DNA of 64,000 nt from Nocardia jiangxiensis NBRC 101359 (GTDB lineage Bacteria; Actinomycetota; Actinomycetes; Mycobacteriales; Mycobacteriaceae), in the NCBI RefSeq assembly GCF_000308615.1, contig NZ_BAGB01000013.1:372001-436000 (forward strand), written 5' to 3'. The notes under the pieces are model-generated. The model saw only the letters and a list, made by a program, of their open reading frames with translations. It made no database searches and was not told the origin of the DNA. Of the stretch, positions 45,115-53,599 are shown piece after piece (position 1 is the first letter of the stretch; every line of letters starts with the position of its first letter). The translations under genes and the position numbers were made by a program.

Positions 45115-45240
45115 CTATCGGGTGTGGTGCGGGGCATGTAGTAACAGATAGCCCAGAAGCAGCATCACAGCCACCGCGACCAGCGCGTACACCACTTGCA
45201 GGGTGACGCGCGCGATGCGCCGGGCGGTTGCTGCGGTCAT
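45115..45240 (-). CDS. Possible small single-pass membrane protein (41 aa)
   Basis: ATG 45240 to a TAG at 45115. The sequence starts with TAATARRIARVT and continues with a Val/Ala/Leu membrane helix (about 14-34) and a His/Arg tail, so charge and hydrophobicity look like a real small membrane protein. It is 130 bp downstream of nei on the same strand, with a weak ACAGG site. No homologue recalled. The surrounding gap (44934-45370) otherwise holds a palindrome at 45309-45324 and nothing else clear. Confidence 0.4.
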   Translation of the reverse strand: MTAATARRIARVTLQVVYALVAVAVMLLLGYLLLHAPHHTR

Positions 45241-45308
45241 GCGCGACCTGTCTCGTATTTTCCCATCGACTGGAATGTCGTCTGGATCGTACGAGATATT
45301 AGCTATCG

Positions 45309-45324
45309 AGTGGCAAATGCCACT
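45309..45324. promoter_or_regulatory. 16-bp palindrome between nei and the small membrane gene
   Basis: AGTGGCA and TGCCACT are perfect complements around AA. The 2-base spacer is too tight for a hairpin, so a protein-binding site is more likely. An AT-rich stretch follows on the minus strand (TAATAT). Confidence 0.45.
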
Positions 45325-45370
45325 ATGTGGTGTATGGGCGCGTCGCGGTGGGAAGGTCCGAGTCTTCGGC

Positions 45371-46120
45371 TCACTCCTGGCAGCCGGTACAGAAGTAGAT
45401 CGCGCGTTCGCTGTCCGGGCCGTCGCCGATGAGCGTCAGCGTCAGGTCGGTGCCGCAGCGGCGGCACGGTCGGCGATGGCGGCGGTAGACGTACGGTCGC
45501 CAGGGCGGATCGTATGCGGCGGAGTGCAGTACTCGATGCGCCCGATCGACCAGGGCGGGCAGGTCGGGCACCGAGCCGACCTGGCGTCGTGGGTCGACGC
45601 GTTCGATGAAACAGATCTCGCTGCGGAAGATGTTGCCGATCCCGGCGAGGTTGCGTTGGTCGAGCAGGGCCAGGCCGATCGGGCGATCCGGTTCTGCGGC
45701 GAGGCGGCGGACCGCTTCGGCCGCATCCCAATTCGGGCCGAGCAGATCCGGGCCCAGCCGGTCCAGGACGGTATGTTCCTGCTCGCGCCGCAGCGCCTCC
45801 ACGGTGCCCAGTGCGAAGCCGACGGCTTCGGCCTCGGCGGTGGCGAGGATCAGCCGCGCGGTGAACGCCGGTTTGGTCCAGCGCTGACCCGGTGCGAACA
45901 CCCGCCACTCACCCTCCATCTTCAGGTGCGTGTGAATGCTGACCGCCGGTGTCCGCACGAACAGATGTTTGCCGTAACTGCCGACCTCCTCGACGGTCTG
46001 TCCGGACAGATCCAGCGTCGCATACCGTGGCACCCGGAAATCGGTGCGCACCAGCATCTTTCCGGCCAACGCCGTACGCAGTCGCGCAGCGGCACGGAAA
46101 ACGGTGTCACCCTCGGGCAC
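45371..46120 (-). CDS. nei: Endonuclease VIII / formamidopyrimidine-DNA glycosylase family (Nei1)
   Basis: 249 aa. The mature N-terminus Pro-Glu-Gly-Asp is catalytic; THLKMEGEWRVF and NLAGIGNIFRSE (helix-two-turn-helix) are conserved; the C-terminal zinc finger reads CRRCG then CTGCQ. It excises oxidised pyrimidines and nicks abasic DNA. GTG 46120 follows GGAGG. It lies 63 bp downstream of lhr on the same strand, as in M. tuberculosis, so lhr and nei probably form one repair unit. Confidence 0.94.
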   Translation of the reverse strand: MPEGDTVFRAAARLRTALAGKMLVRTDFRVPRYATLDLSGQTVEEVGSYGKHLFVRTPAVSIHTHLKMEGEWRVFAPGQRWTKPAFTARLILATAEAEAVGFALGTVEALRREQEHTVLDRLGPDLLGPNWDAAEAVRRLAAEPDRPIGLALLDQRNLAGIGNIFRSEICFIERVDPRRQVGSVPDLPALVDRAHRVLHSAAYDPPWRPYVYRRHRRPCRRCGTDLTLTLIGDGPDSERAIYFCTGCQE

Positions 46121-46183
46121 AGTGGCCTCCGGCAGGGGATCGAGCCGCGCGCAGCGGGACCGGGTGCGTCGGTCCGGTCGGAC

Positions 46184-49100
46184 TCACGGTCTGCTCCGTA
46201 GCCGGAAGCCGCGGGGCGTCGCCGCGAAACCGGCCTCGGTGAGGAAGGTGGCGAAGGTGTTGCCGTGTACGGATTCGCCATCCACGCGTTCCACGACCAG
46301 TGAGTCGACGTGGCGGTCGCGGACCAGGGCGGCCAGTGCGGCGGCGGCGCGGGTGCGCTGTTGAGGGGCCTCGGTGAAGGTCAGCAGGGTTTTGCCGCCG
46401 CGTTCGAGGTAGAGGGTGAGCTCGCCGTCGACGAGGACGACCAGCGCGCCGGCCTTGCGTCCGGGACGATGTCCCGCGCCCTCGGTCGCGCCCTTCGGCC
46501 AGGGCAGCGCTGCACCGTAGGGGTTGGCGGGGTCGCAGGCGGCCAGGGCCAGGGCGGTGTCCGAAGTATGTTGCGCGGTTTCGGTTTCGGTGGATCGTTC
46601 GGTGTCGAAGGAGCGCAGCCGGTCCACCACGTCGGTCGTGGAGAACTGCGCCCCGCCGAGCGAATCGATGAAATAGCCGCGTCGGCACCGGCCGCGGTCC
46701 TCGAATTCGGTGAGTACGCGATACATCAGCGCGAATCCGCCCGGAACCTGTTCGCCCTGAACCGATCCCCGGGTCAGCACCCCGTACCGTTCGAGGAGCA
46801 GATCGGCCGTGGCGTGTGCGCGAATCGTATTGTCCGCCAACCGTTCCGGCAGCAGCGACCAACGTCCGGCAACAGTCGGTGGTCCGGTGCGGGACGGCAT
46901 ATTCGCCCGCGGCAGATACGCCCGACCGCGCGGCGTGCGCCGGGGCGCCCGATGTGTGGTGGTGCTACGCGCGGTCCCCGACAGCAGCGCCCGCACCGGC
47001 GCGAACGTGTCACCGGCGACATGCCCGGCCCACACCAGTTCCCACAGCGCCGCCGCAACCGCCGCATCGTCGAGCAATCCGGTGGCGTCGGAGAGCTGCC
47101 GGAAGAAGTACGCCCCGCCGACCGAGGGCACCACCTGTGCCCGCACCGGCGGCGCGGCTGCGCGGTTCACGTCCTGCGCGGTATCACCGTCGGCCGCTCC
47201 GGGAGAACCGTCCTTCGGAGCGCGTGTGTTCGAGTCGCGGACGTGGTTCGTGCTCCCGGCCGCATCGTCGGAGGACCGGGCATCCGGACGCCTCGGGCGA
47301 GTGGCGCCGTTGCCGCGTGCGTTCGAGTCCGGGGTAGCGCCGCGGTGTGAATTCTGTCGGCCGTGATTCGGGAGTGGGTCGGAGGTGGGTGTGCCGGGTA
47401 GTCCAGTAGTGCCTGCCTCGGCGGTGGAATACGGCTCGGACGCATCCGAATTCGGTCCGCCGCGGGTGGTCCCAGGGCGATCGGCGGGTGATCGAGGGGC
47501 GATGTCGGGTGACGGGGTCGGTGTTTCCGGGATGACGGTGGCGCCCAAGGCCATCAGTAGTTGGATCTGGGTTTCGGTGAAGTCGATGTCGTCGGGCGGG
47601 GGGAGGGTGAGGGCGGCCTGGTCGGCGGTGTGCAGGGCGATCCAGCCGTCCTTGGCGGTGAGGGAACCGTGGCCGGACCAGATGACCTCGCCGGTGGACA
47701 TCAGCTCGTCCAACATGGCGGGTGAATAGTCGCGAACCCGGGCGGGGAAGATCAGGGACTCCCAGGCCGAGGCCGGAATCGGTACGCCCGCAAGCTGTTC
47801 CACGACCGCGGCCACGCCGTCGACGCCGCGCAGCTGACCGGTGCCCACCTGCTGCCAGGCGGGCAGGAACCGGGCGAACGCGGTGGTCGCGACGGGTTCG
47901 ATCTCCTTGCGCGCCGCGGCCAGCGAACGCCGCCGCAACCGGCGCAGCACCTGGGTGTCGCACCATTCCGTACCGGCCGAGCCGGGCGTGAATTCACCCT
48001 CCACGACCCGCTTTTCGGCGGCGAGCCGATGCAGGGCGGTGGCGGCCACGGCCGGGCCGATGCCGAAGCGGCGAGCCAGCGCCTCGAGCCCGAACGGGCC
48101 GTGCGTACGCGCGTACCGGCCGACCAGATCGCCCAGCGGATCGGCGACCGGTTCGATGAAGGCCGCCGGAACCCCGATCGGCAGTGGCACACCCAGCGCG
48201 TCGCGCAGCCGCGCGGCGTCCTCGATCGCCACCCACCACTGCAACCCGGCGTAGGAAACCGTCAGGGCACGACGGGCTTCGGCGAGTTCGGCGAACCACG
48301 GCTCGGGATCGGCGGTGCACCGCTGCGCCGCCTCGGCGGGGGTCAGCGGGCCCAGCAGACGCAGCAGATCCGCCAGTGCCTCGGCATCGCGGGCCTGCCG
48401 CTCGGGGACCAGGCGCTGCAGTTCGCGTTCGGTGAGTTCGAGTACCGCGGCGTCGAGCAACTCGCGCAGTTCCACCCGCCCGAGCAGTTCGGCCAGCAGT
48501 CCCGAGTCCAGTGACAGGGCCGCGGCACGCCGTTCGGCCAGCGGGCTGTCGCCCTCGTACATGAACTGGGCGATGTAGTCGAACAGCAGAGCATTGGCGA
48601 ACGGCGAGGGAGTGGCGGTCTCGACCTCGATCAGTCGCAGCTTGCGGTGGGCGATCCCGGTCTGCAACTCGCGCAGCGAGGTCAGATCGTAGACGTCCTG
48701 CAGACATTCGCGCGCGGTCTCCAGCAGCATCGGGAAATCCGGGAACTTGCGCGCCACATCCAGCAGTTGCGCCGCGCGCTGGCGCTGCTGCCACAGCGGG
48801 GCGCGGCGGCCCGGATCGCGGCGCGGCAGCAGCAGCGCCCGCGCCGCGCACTCCCGGAACCGCGACGCGAACAGCGCCGAGCCGCCGACCTGTTCGGTCA
48901 CCACGTCATCGATCTCGTCCGGTTCGAAGACGAACAGATCCGCACCCGGTGGGTCGTCGGTGGTGTCGGGCAGACGCACCACGATCCCGTCGTCCGAGGC
49001 CTGCGGTGCGGCGTCCACCCCGAAACGCTCACGCAACCGCGCCCCCACCGCCAGCGCCCACGGCGCGTGCACCGGCAACCCGTACGGCGAGTGCAACACC

Positions 49101-51394
49101 ACCCGCCAGTCGCCGAGCTCATCGCGGAATCGCTCCACCAGCAACGTCCGGTCGGTCGGCAGATGCCCCGTCGCGGATCGCTGATCCCGCAGCAGCGCAA
49201 CCAGATTGGCAGTCGCGAAATCGTCGAGCCCGGCGGTGTGCACGATGTTCCCGAGTTCGTCCAGATCGGTGACGTTCGAGCTCTTGCGGCGGGACGAGTT
49301 ACTCACCCGGTCGCGGCTCGTCCCGGCCGACTTGCGCTGCGAGTCCACCGGGCCGCCGTCGGCCGGTGATGTCTCGAGCCCCCGTGACCGGCCGGAGGAT
49401 GTGGATTCGATGGATGATTCGGTCTGTGCGGTCGGCCCGGGGTGAGCCGGGCCGGGTGATGCCGCGGCATCGAACAATGCATCGATCCTGGCCGCGGGTG
49501 CGCGCTCGATCGCCTGACCTGCCGTCCGGACGAATTCGCCCAGGGCCGTGCCCAATTCGGCCGGGCGGCCGAGGGAATCGCCGTGCCAGAACGGGAGTCG
49601 GCCGGGTAGGCCGAAGGCGGGGGTGACCAGGACGCGGTCGTGGGTGATCTCCTCGATGCGCCAGCTGGTCGCGCCGAGCGCGAAGACGTCGCCGACCCGG
49701 GACTCGTAGACCATCTCCTCGTCGAGCTCGCCGACCCGAGATGCCTTCTCGCCCACCATGAACACCGGGAACAGGCCGCGGTCCGGAATCGCGCCCCCGG
49801 AGGTGACGGCCAGGCGCTGTGCCCCCGGGCGTCCGGTCAGTGTGCCCGCATCGCGGTCCCACACCACCCGCGGGCGCAGCTCGGCGAACTCATCGGACGG
49901 GTAGCGTCCGGACAGCAGATCCAGCACCGATTCGTAGGCCGAACGCGGCAGTGTCGCATAGCTTCCCGTGCTGCGGACGATGTCGAACCAGGTATCGGCG
50001 TCGATCGGGTCCAGGGCGCAGGCCGCGACGGTCTGCTGGGCCAGGATGTCGAGCGGATGCGCGGGAATCCGCAGGTGCTCGATCTGCCCGGCCGTCATCC
50101 GCATCGAGGCGACCGCGCAGTGGATCACATCGGTGCGATGTTTGGGGAAGATGACGCCCCGGGAGATCTCGCCGACCTGATGTCCGGCCCGACCGACCCG
50201 TTGCAGTCCGCTGGCCACCGAGGGCGGCGCCTCCACCTGCACGACCAGATCGACCGCGCCCATATCGATGCCGAGTTCGAGACTGCTCGTCGCGACCACA
50301 CAGCGCAGCCGACCGGTCTTGAGGTCGTCCTCGATGATGGCGCGCTGCTCCTTGCTCACCGACCCGTGGTGCGCGCGGGCCAGCAGGGACGCGCTGCCGT
50401 GATTGACATCCGAGGTCGCGCCGACCAGGGCGGGAGTGCGCGTGGCGGGCTCCGGTGTTTCGGATGCGGCCCCGGGGTTCTCGGTATCGGCACCGATTCG
50501 TTCGGCATATGTCTCGTTCAACCGGGCGGTGAGTCGTTCGGCCAGCCGCCGCGAATTGGCGAACACGATCGAGGACCGGTGTGCCAGAACGAGATCCACG
50601 ATGGCCGAATCGACGTGCGGCCAGATCGAACCGGCCTGCTCCGAATCGCCTGCCGGATCCGGCTCGGTCATATCCGCCACCGGCACCCGCACCGACAGGT
50701 CGAAGGTCTTCGGTGCGGGCGGGGCGACGATGGTGATCGGTGCGCGGCCGACCAGGAACCGCCCGATCTCCTCCGGCGGCCGGACGGTGGCGGACAGCCC
50801 GATCCGCTGGGCCGGCCGCTCGGTCAGCCCGTCCAGCCGGGCCAGTGAAAGTGCCAGGTGTGCACCGCGTTTGGAGCCCGCGATGGCGTGCACCTCGTCC
50901 ACGATGACGGTGTGCACCGCACGCAAGGTCTCGCGCGCGGCCGAGGTGAGCATCAGGAACAGCGATTCGGGCGTGGTGATCAGGATGTCCGGCGGGGTGC
51001 GCTGCAACGATCGCCGCGCGGCCGCGGTGGTGTCGCCCGAGCGGACCCCGACGCTGATCTCCGGCGCGGGCAACCCCAGCCGCTTGGCGGTCTGCGTGAC
51101 CCCGACCAGCGGTGACCGCAGATTGCGCTCCACGTCCACCGCCAACGCCTTGAGCGGTGAGATGTACAACACGCTGGTGCCGCGCGTCTTCTTCTCCGCC
51201 GCCGGCCGCCCCGCGAGCTGATCGATCGCCCACAGGAATGCCGACAGCGTCTTCCCGGACCCGGTCGGCGCGATGACCAGCGTGTGCTCCCCGGCGGCAA
51301 TCGCTCGCCACGCACCCAGCTGAGCGGCCGTCGGCGCGGGAAACGCACCGTCGAACCACTCCTGCGTGGGTCGGGAGAACTGGTCCATGCGCAT
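46184..51394 (-). CDS. lhr: Lhr-type ATP-dependent DNA helicase with two disordered insertions
   Basis: 1736 aa superfamily 2 helicase. Walker A APTGSGKT is at 42-49, DEVH in VIVDEVHAI, motif III GLSATV, and the C-terminal helicase motifs VATSSLELGIDMG and QRVGRAGHQVG, followed by winged-helix and beta-barrel Lhr domains. It moves 3' to 5' on DNA and is linked to repair. M. tuberculosis Lhr, as I recall, is about 1513 aa; the excess here is mostly two hydrophilic low-complexity stretches, coded at about 49275-49475 and 47150-47530. ATG 51394 or 51388 can start it. Confidence 0.93.
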   Translation of the reverse strand: MRMDQFSRPTQEWFDGAFPAPTAAQLGAWRAIAAGEHTLVIAPTGSGKTLSAFLWAIDQLAGRPAAEKKTRGTSVLYISPLKALAVDVERNLRSPLVGVTQTAKRLGLPAPEISVGVRSGDTTAAARRSLQRTPPDILITTPESLFLMLTSAARETLRAVHTVIVDEVHAIAGSKRGAHLALSLARLDGLTERPAQRIGLSATVRPPEEIGRFLVGRAPITIVAPPAPKTFDLSVRVPVADMTEPDPAGDSEQAGSIWPHVDSAIVDLVLAHRSSIVFANSRRLAERLTARLNETYAERIGADTENPGAASETPEPATRTPALVGATSDVNHGSASLLARAHHGSVSKEQRAIIEDDLKTGRLRCVVATSSLELGIDMGAVDLVVQVEAPPSVASGLQRVGRAGHQVGEISRGVIFPKHRTDVIHCAVASMRMTAGQIEHLRIPAHPLDILAQQTVAACALDPIDADTWFDIVRSTGSYATLPRSAYESVLDLLSGRYPSDEFAELRPRVVWDRDAGTLTGRPGAQRLAVTSGGAIPDRGLFPVFMVGEKASRVGELDEEMVYESRVGDVFALGATSWRIEEITHDRVLVTPAFGLPGRLPFWHGDSLGRPAELGTALGEFVRTAGQAIERAPAARIDALFDAAASPGPAHPGPTAQTESSIESTSSGRSRGLETSPADGGPVDSQRKSAGTSRDRVSNSSRRKSSNVTDLDELGNIVHTAGLDDFATANLVALLRDQRSATGHLPTDRTLLVERFRDELGDWRVVLHSPYGLPVHAPWALAVGARLRERFGVDAAPQASDDGIVVRLPDTTDDPPGADLFVFEPDEIDDVVTEQVGGSALFASRFRECAARALLLPRRDPGRRAPLWQQRQRAAQLLDVARKFPDFPMLLETARECLQDVYDLTSLRELQTGIAHRKLRLIEVETATPSPFANALLFDYIAQFMYEGDSPLAERRAAALSLDSGLLAELLGRVELRELLDAAVLELTERELQRLVPERQARDAEALADLLRLLGPLTPAEAAQRCTADPEPWFAELAEARRALTVSYAGLQWWVAIEDAARLRDALGVPLPIGVPAAFIEPVADPLGDLVGRYARTHGPFGLEALARRFGIGPAVAATALHRLAAEKRVVEGEFTPGSAGTEWCDTQVLRRLRRRSLAAARKEIEPVATTAFARFLPAWQQVGTGQLRGVDGVAAVVEQLAGVPIPASAWESLIFPARVRDYSPAMLDELMSTGEVIWSGHGSLTAKDGWIALHTADQAALTLPPPDDIDFTETQIQLLMALGATVIPETPTPSPDIAPRSPADRPGTTRGGPNSDASEPYSTAEAGTTGLPGTPTSDPLPNHGRQNSHRGATPDSNARGNGATRPRRPDARSSDDAAGSTNHVRDSNTRAPKDGSPGAADGDTAQDVNRAAAPPVRAQVVPSVGGAYFFRQLSDATGLLDDAAVAAALWELVWAGHVAGDTFAPVRALLSGTARSTTTHRAPRRTPRGRAYLPRANMPSRTGPPTVAGRWSLLPERLADNTIRAHATADLLLERYGVLTRGSVQGEQVPGGFALMYRVLTEFEDRGRCRRGYFIDSLGGAQFSTTDVVDRLRSFDTERSTETETAQHTSDTALALAACDPANPYGAALPWPKGATEGAGHRPGRKAGALVVLVDGELTLYLERGGKTLLTFTEAPQQRTRAAAALAALVRDRHVDSLVVERVDGESVHGNTFATFLTEAGFAATPRGFRLRSRP

Positions 51395-51464
51395 CAGTCT
51401 GCACCCCGCCACCGACACGATTCACCGACCGCATGTGGAACGGGTGCGAATGGTTACACCCGGT

Positions 51465-52988
51465 TCACCCGAACTCGATGCCCTGCGCCAGGGGTAGTTC
51501 GGTGGAGTAGTTGATCGTGTTCGTGGCCCGGCGCATGTACGCCTTCCAGGAGTCCGAGCCGGATTCGCGGCCGCCGCCGGTCTGCTTCTCGCCGCCGAAC
51601 GCGCCGCCGATCTCCGCGCCGGAGGTGCCGATGTTGACGTTGGCGATGCCGCAGTCGGAGCCGTCGGCGGCGAGGAATCGTTCCGCTTCGCGCTGGTCGC
51701 GGGTGAACACCGCGGAGGACAGGCCCTGCGGAACCTGGTTGTGCAGGGCGATCGCATCGTCGAAATCGTCGTAGGTGAGCACGTACAGGATGGGGGCGAA
51801 GGTCTCCTCGCGCACCACCTCGGTCTGTGCGGGCATGCGCACGACGGCGGGGCGCACATAGTAGGACTCCTCGCCGCCGACCATGACACGCTCACCGCCG
51901 CACAGCAATTCACCGCCGTCGGCGAGTGCGCGAGCCAGTGCGTCCTGCATCGAGGTGTAGGCCCGGCCGTTGATCAGCGGGCCGACCAGAACCCCGTCCT
52001 CGAGCGGATCGCCCACGCGCAGTTGGTGATACGCGCCGCACAGCCGGTCGGTCAGTGCCTCGACGACGTCCGCGTGCGCGATCACTCGCCGCAATGTCGT
52101 GCACCGCTGTCCGGCGGTGCCCGCGGCGGCGAAAACCACACCGCGCGTGGTCAATTCGAGATCCGCCGAGGGGGTGACGATCGCCGCGTTGTTACCGCCC
52201 AGCTCCAGCAGACAGCGCCCGAACCGGGCCGCCACCCGCGGGCCCACCGTACGTCCCATCCGCACCGATCCGGTCGCGCTGACCAGTGCGACCCGCTCGT
52301 CGTCCACCAGGCGTTCCCCGACATCGGCGGCGCCCTGGATCAGCTGATGGATCTGCGGATCCGCACCCACGTCGACGGCCGCGCGCCGCACCAGCGCATG
52401 ACAGGCGAGTGCGGTCAACGGTGTTGTCTCCGAAGGCTTCCAGACCACGGTGTCACCGCAGACGAGCGCGATCGCGGTGTTCCACGACCAGACCGCCACC
52501 GGAAAGTTGAACGCGGACAGCACGCCGATCACGCCGAGTGGATGCCAGGTCTCCATGAGCCGGTGGCCGGGACGTTCCGACGCCATGGTGCGCCCGTACA
52601 GCTGCCGCGAGAGTCCGAGCGCGAATTCGCAGATGTCGATCATCTCCTGCACCTCGCCGCGCGCCTCCGCGCCGATCTTGCCCGCCTCCAGGGTGACCAG
52701 TTCACCCAGCTCGTGCAGATGCTCGCGCAACAGCTCGCCGAGCCGTCGCACCACCGCGGCGCGCTGCGGTGCGGGCACGGTGCGCCAGGTGCGAAATGCG
52801 TTGGCGGCCTTCGCTATCGCGGCATCGACCGCCGAATCGTCACTCGGCGCGAGAGTGGTGAGCGTCCCGCCGGTGATCGGGGTGCGCGCTGCCAGGGAAC
52901 CGGGCGCTGGCGGCGTGACGCCCATGCTCAGCAGGAGTCCTTCGGCGCGCGCGGCCGGATCGCCGACGACGGTTGCGGCACGTGTCAT
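51465..52988 (-). CDS. pcd: Aldehyde dehydrogenase, likely piperideine-6-carboxylate dehydrogenase
   Basis: 507 aa ALDH7/antiquitin-like. The catalytic Cys lies in TAGQRCTTLRR, the general-base Glu in LLELGGNNAAIV, and SATGSVRMGRTVGPR and NFPVAVWSWN bind NAD. It oxidises the semialdehyde made by Lat to 2-aminoadipate in lysine catabolism. ATG 52988 follows GGAGG. It is divergent from an Lrp regulator and close to lat, which supports the assignment; the same set exists in M. tuberculosis. Confidence 0.9.
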   Translation of the reverse strand: MTRAATVVGDPAARAEGLLLSMGVTPPAPGSLAARTPITGGTLTTLAPSDDSAVDAAIAKAANAFRTWRTVPAPQRAAVVRRLGELLREHLHELGELVTLEAGKIGAEARGEVQEMIDICEFALGLSRQLYGRTMASERPGHRLMETWHPLGVIGVLSAFNFPVAVWSWNTAIALVCGDTVVWKPSETTPLTALACHALVRRAAVDVGADPQIHQLIQGAADVGERLVDDERVALVSATGSVRMGRTVGPRVAARFGRCLLELGGNNAAIVTPSADLELTTRGVVFAAAGTAGQRCTTLRRVIAHADVVEALTDRLCGAYHQLRVGDPLEDGVLVGPLINGRAYTSMQDALARALADGGELLCGGERVMVGGEESYYVRPAVVRMPAQTEVVREETFAPILYVLTYDDFDDAIALHNQVPQGLSSAVFTRDQREAERFLAADGSDCGIANVNIGTSGAEIGGAFGGEKQTGGGRESGSDSWKAYMRRATNTINYSTELPLAQGIEFG

Positions 52989-53058
52989 GGGTACCTCCGT
53001 AGGGTGCGGGTGTTCCGGTGGCGGCCGCGGTTACGACCACGAGTCCGAATCACTGCGT

Positions 53059-53064
53059 TAGCCT
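53059..53064 (+). promoter_or_regulatory. -10 element of leaderless lrp gene
   Basis: TAGCCT ends 6 bases before ATG 53071. Confidence 0.5.
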
Positions 53065-53070
53065 TCGCTG

Positions 53071-53523
53071 ATGGCGGATGCACCAGCGAAATCTGTTCTG
53101 GACGAGATCGATCGACTACTGATCCGGGAGCTGACCGAGGACGGCCGCGCCACGCTGTCCAACCTTGCGGAGAAGGCGAACCTCTCGGTGTCCGCGGTGC
53201 AGTCGAGGGTGCGCCGCCTCGAGGCGCGGGGTGTGATCCAGGGATACACCGCCAAGATCGATCCGGAGGCGTTGGGGCAACTGCTGTCGGCATTCGTCGC
53301 GATCACTCCTCTCGACCCGTCCCAGCCCGATGACGCCCCGGCCCTACTGCGGCACGTCCCGGGCATCGAGGCGTGCCATTCGGTGGCGGGCGAGGAGAGC
53401 TACATCCTGCTGGTGCGGGTGGCTTCGCCCCGGCATCTGGAGCAGTTGTTGCAGGAGATCCGCGCGACGGCCAACGTTCGGACACGAAGCACCATCATTC
53501 TGCAGACATTCTATGACAGATGA
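53071..53523 (+). CDS. lrpA: Lrp/AsnC-family regulator of lysine catabolism
   Basis: 150 aa. Helix-turn-helix at about 10-55 (LDEIDRLLIRELTEDGRATLSNLAEKANLSVSAVQSRVRRLE), then the alpha/beta RAM ligand domain. Lrp proteins form octamers and respond to amino acids; the neighbours pcd and lat point to lysine. An array of CGTAA half sites lies downstream, before lat. It matches M. tuberculosis Rv3291c (LrpA) in position and type. The next gene, lat, starts 77 bp on. Confidence 0.92.
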   Translation: MADAPAKSVLDEIDRLLIRELTEDGRATLSNLAEKANLSVSAVQSRVRRLEARGVIQGYTAKIDPEALGQLLSAFVAITPLDPSQPDDAPALLRHVPGIEACHSVAGEESYILLVRVASPRHLEQLLQEIRATANVRTRSTIILQTFYDR

Positions 53524-53531
53524 TGTCTGAT

Positions 53532-53578
53532 CGTAACTTATGCGGAATTACGTAGAGGAAGCGTAAAAATTTACGTAA
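53532..53578. promoter_or_regulatory. CGTAA half-site array in the lat promoter
   Basis: CGTAA or TTACG occurs at 53532-53536, 53548-53552, 53562-53566, 53571-53575 and 53574-53578; two of these make the palindrome CGTAAA-AA-TTTACG (53562-53575), and TTACGTAA is at 53571-53578. Spacing and dyad pattern suit Lrp binding. Confidence 0.5.
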
Positions 53579-53599
53579 CCTTGAGGGGTGACCCTAGAA

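Noticed and set aside
44963..45151. 62-codon plus-strand frame after glpD (tail LTFDELRGGLQELG looks helical)
   Set aside because: No start signal, an Arg/Cys-rich beginning and overlap with the better minus-strand small gene; could be a relic but not supportable.
45309..45324. Palindrome considered as the nei terminator
   Set aside because: A 2-base loop cannot form a stable hairpin and no T-tract follows.
49890..51434. 514-codon minus-strand frame inside lhr
   Set aside because: Frame-shifted shadow of the helicase; no motif of its own.
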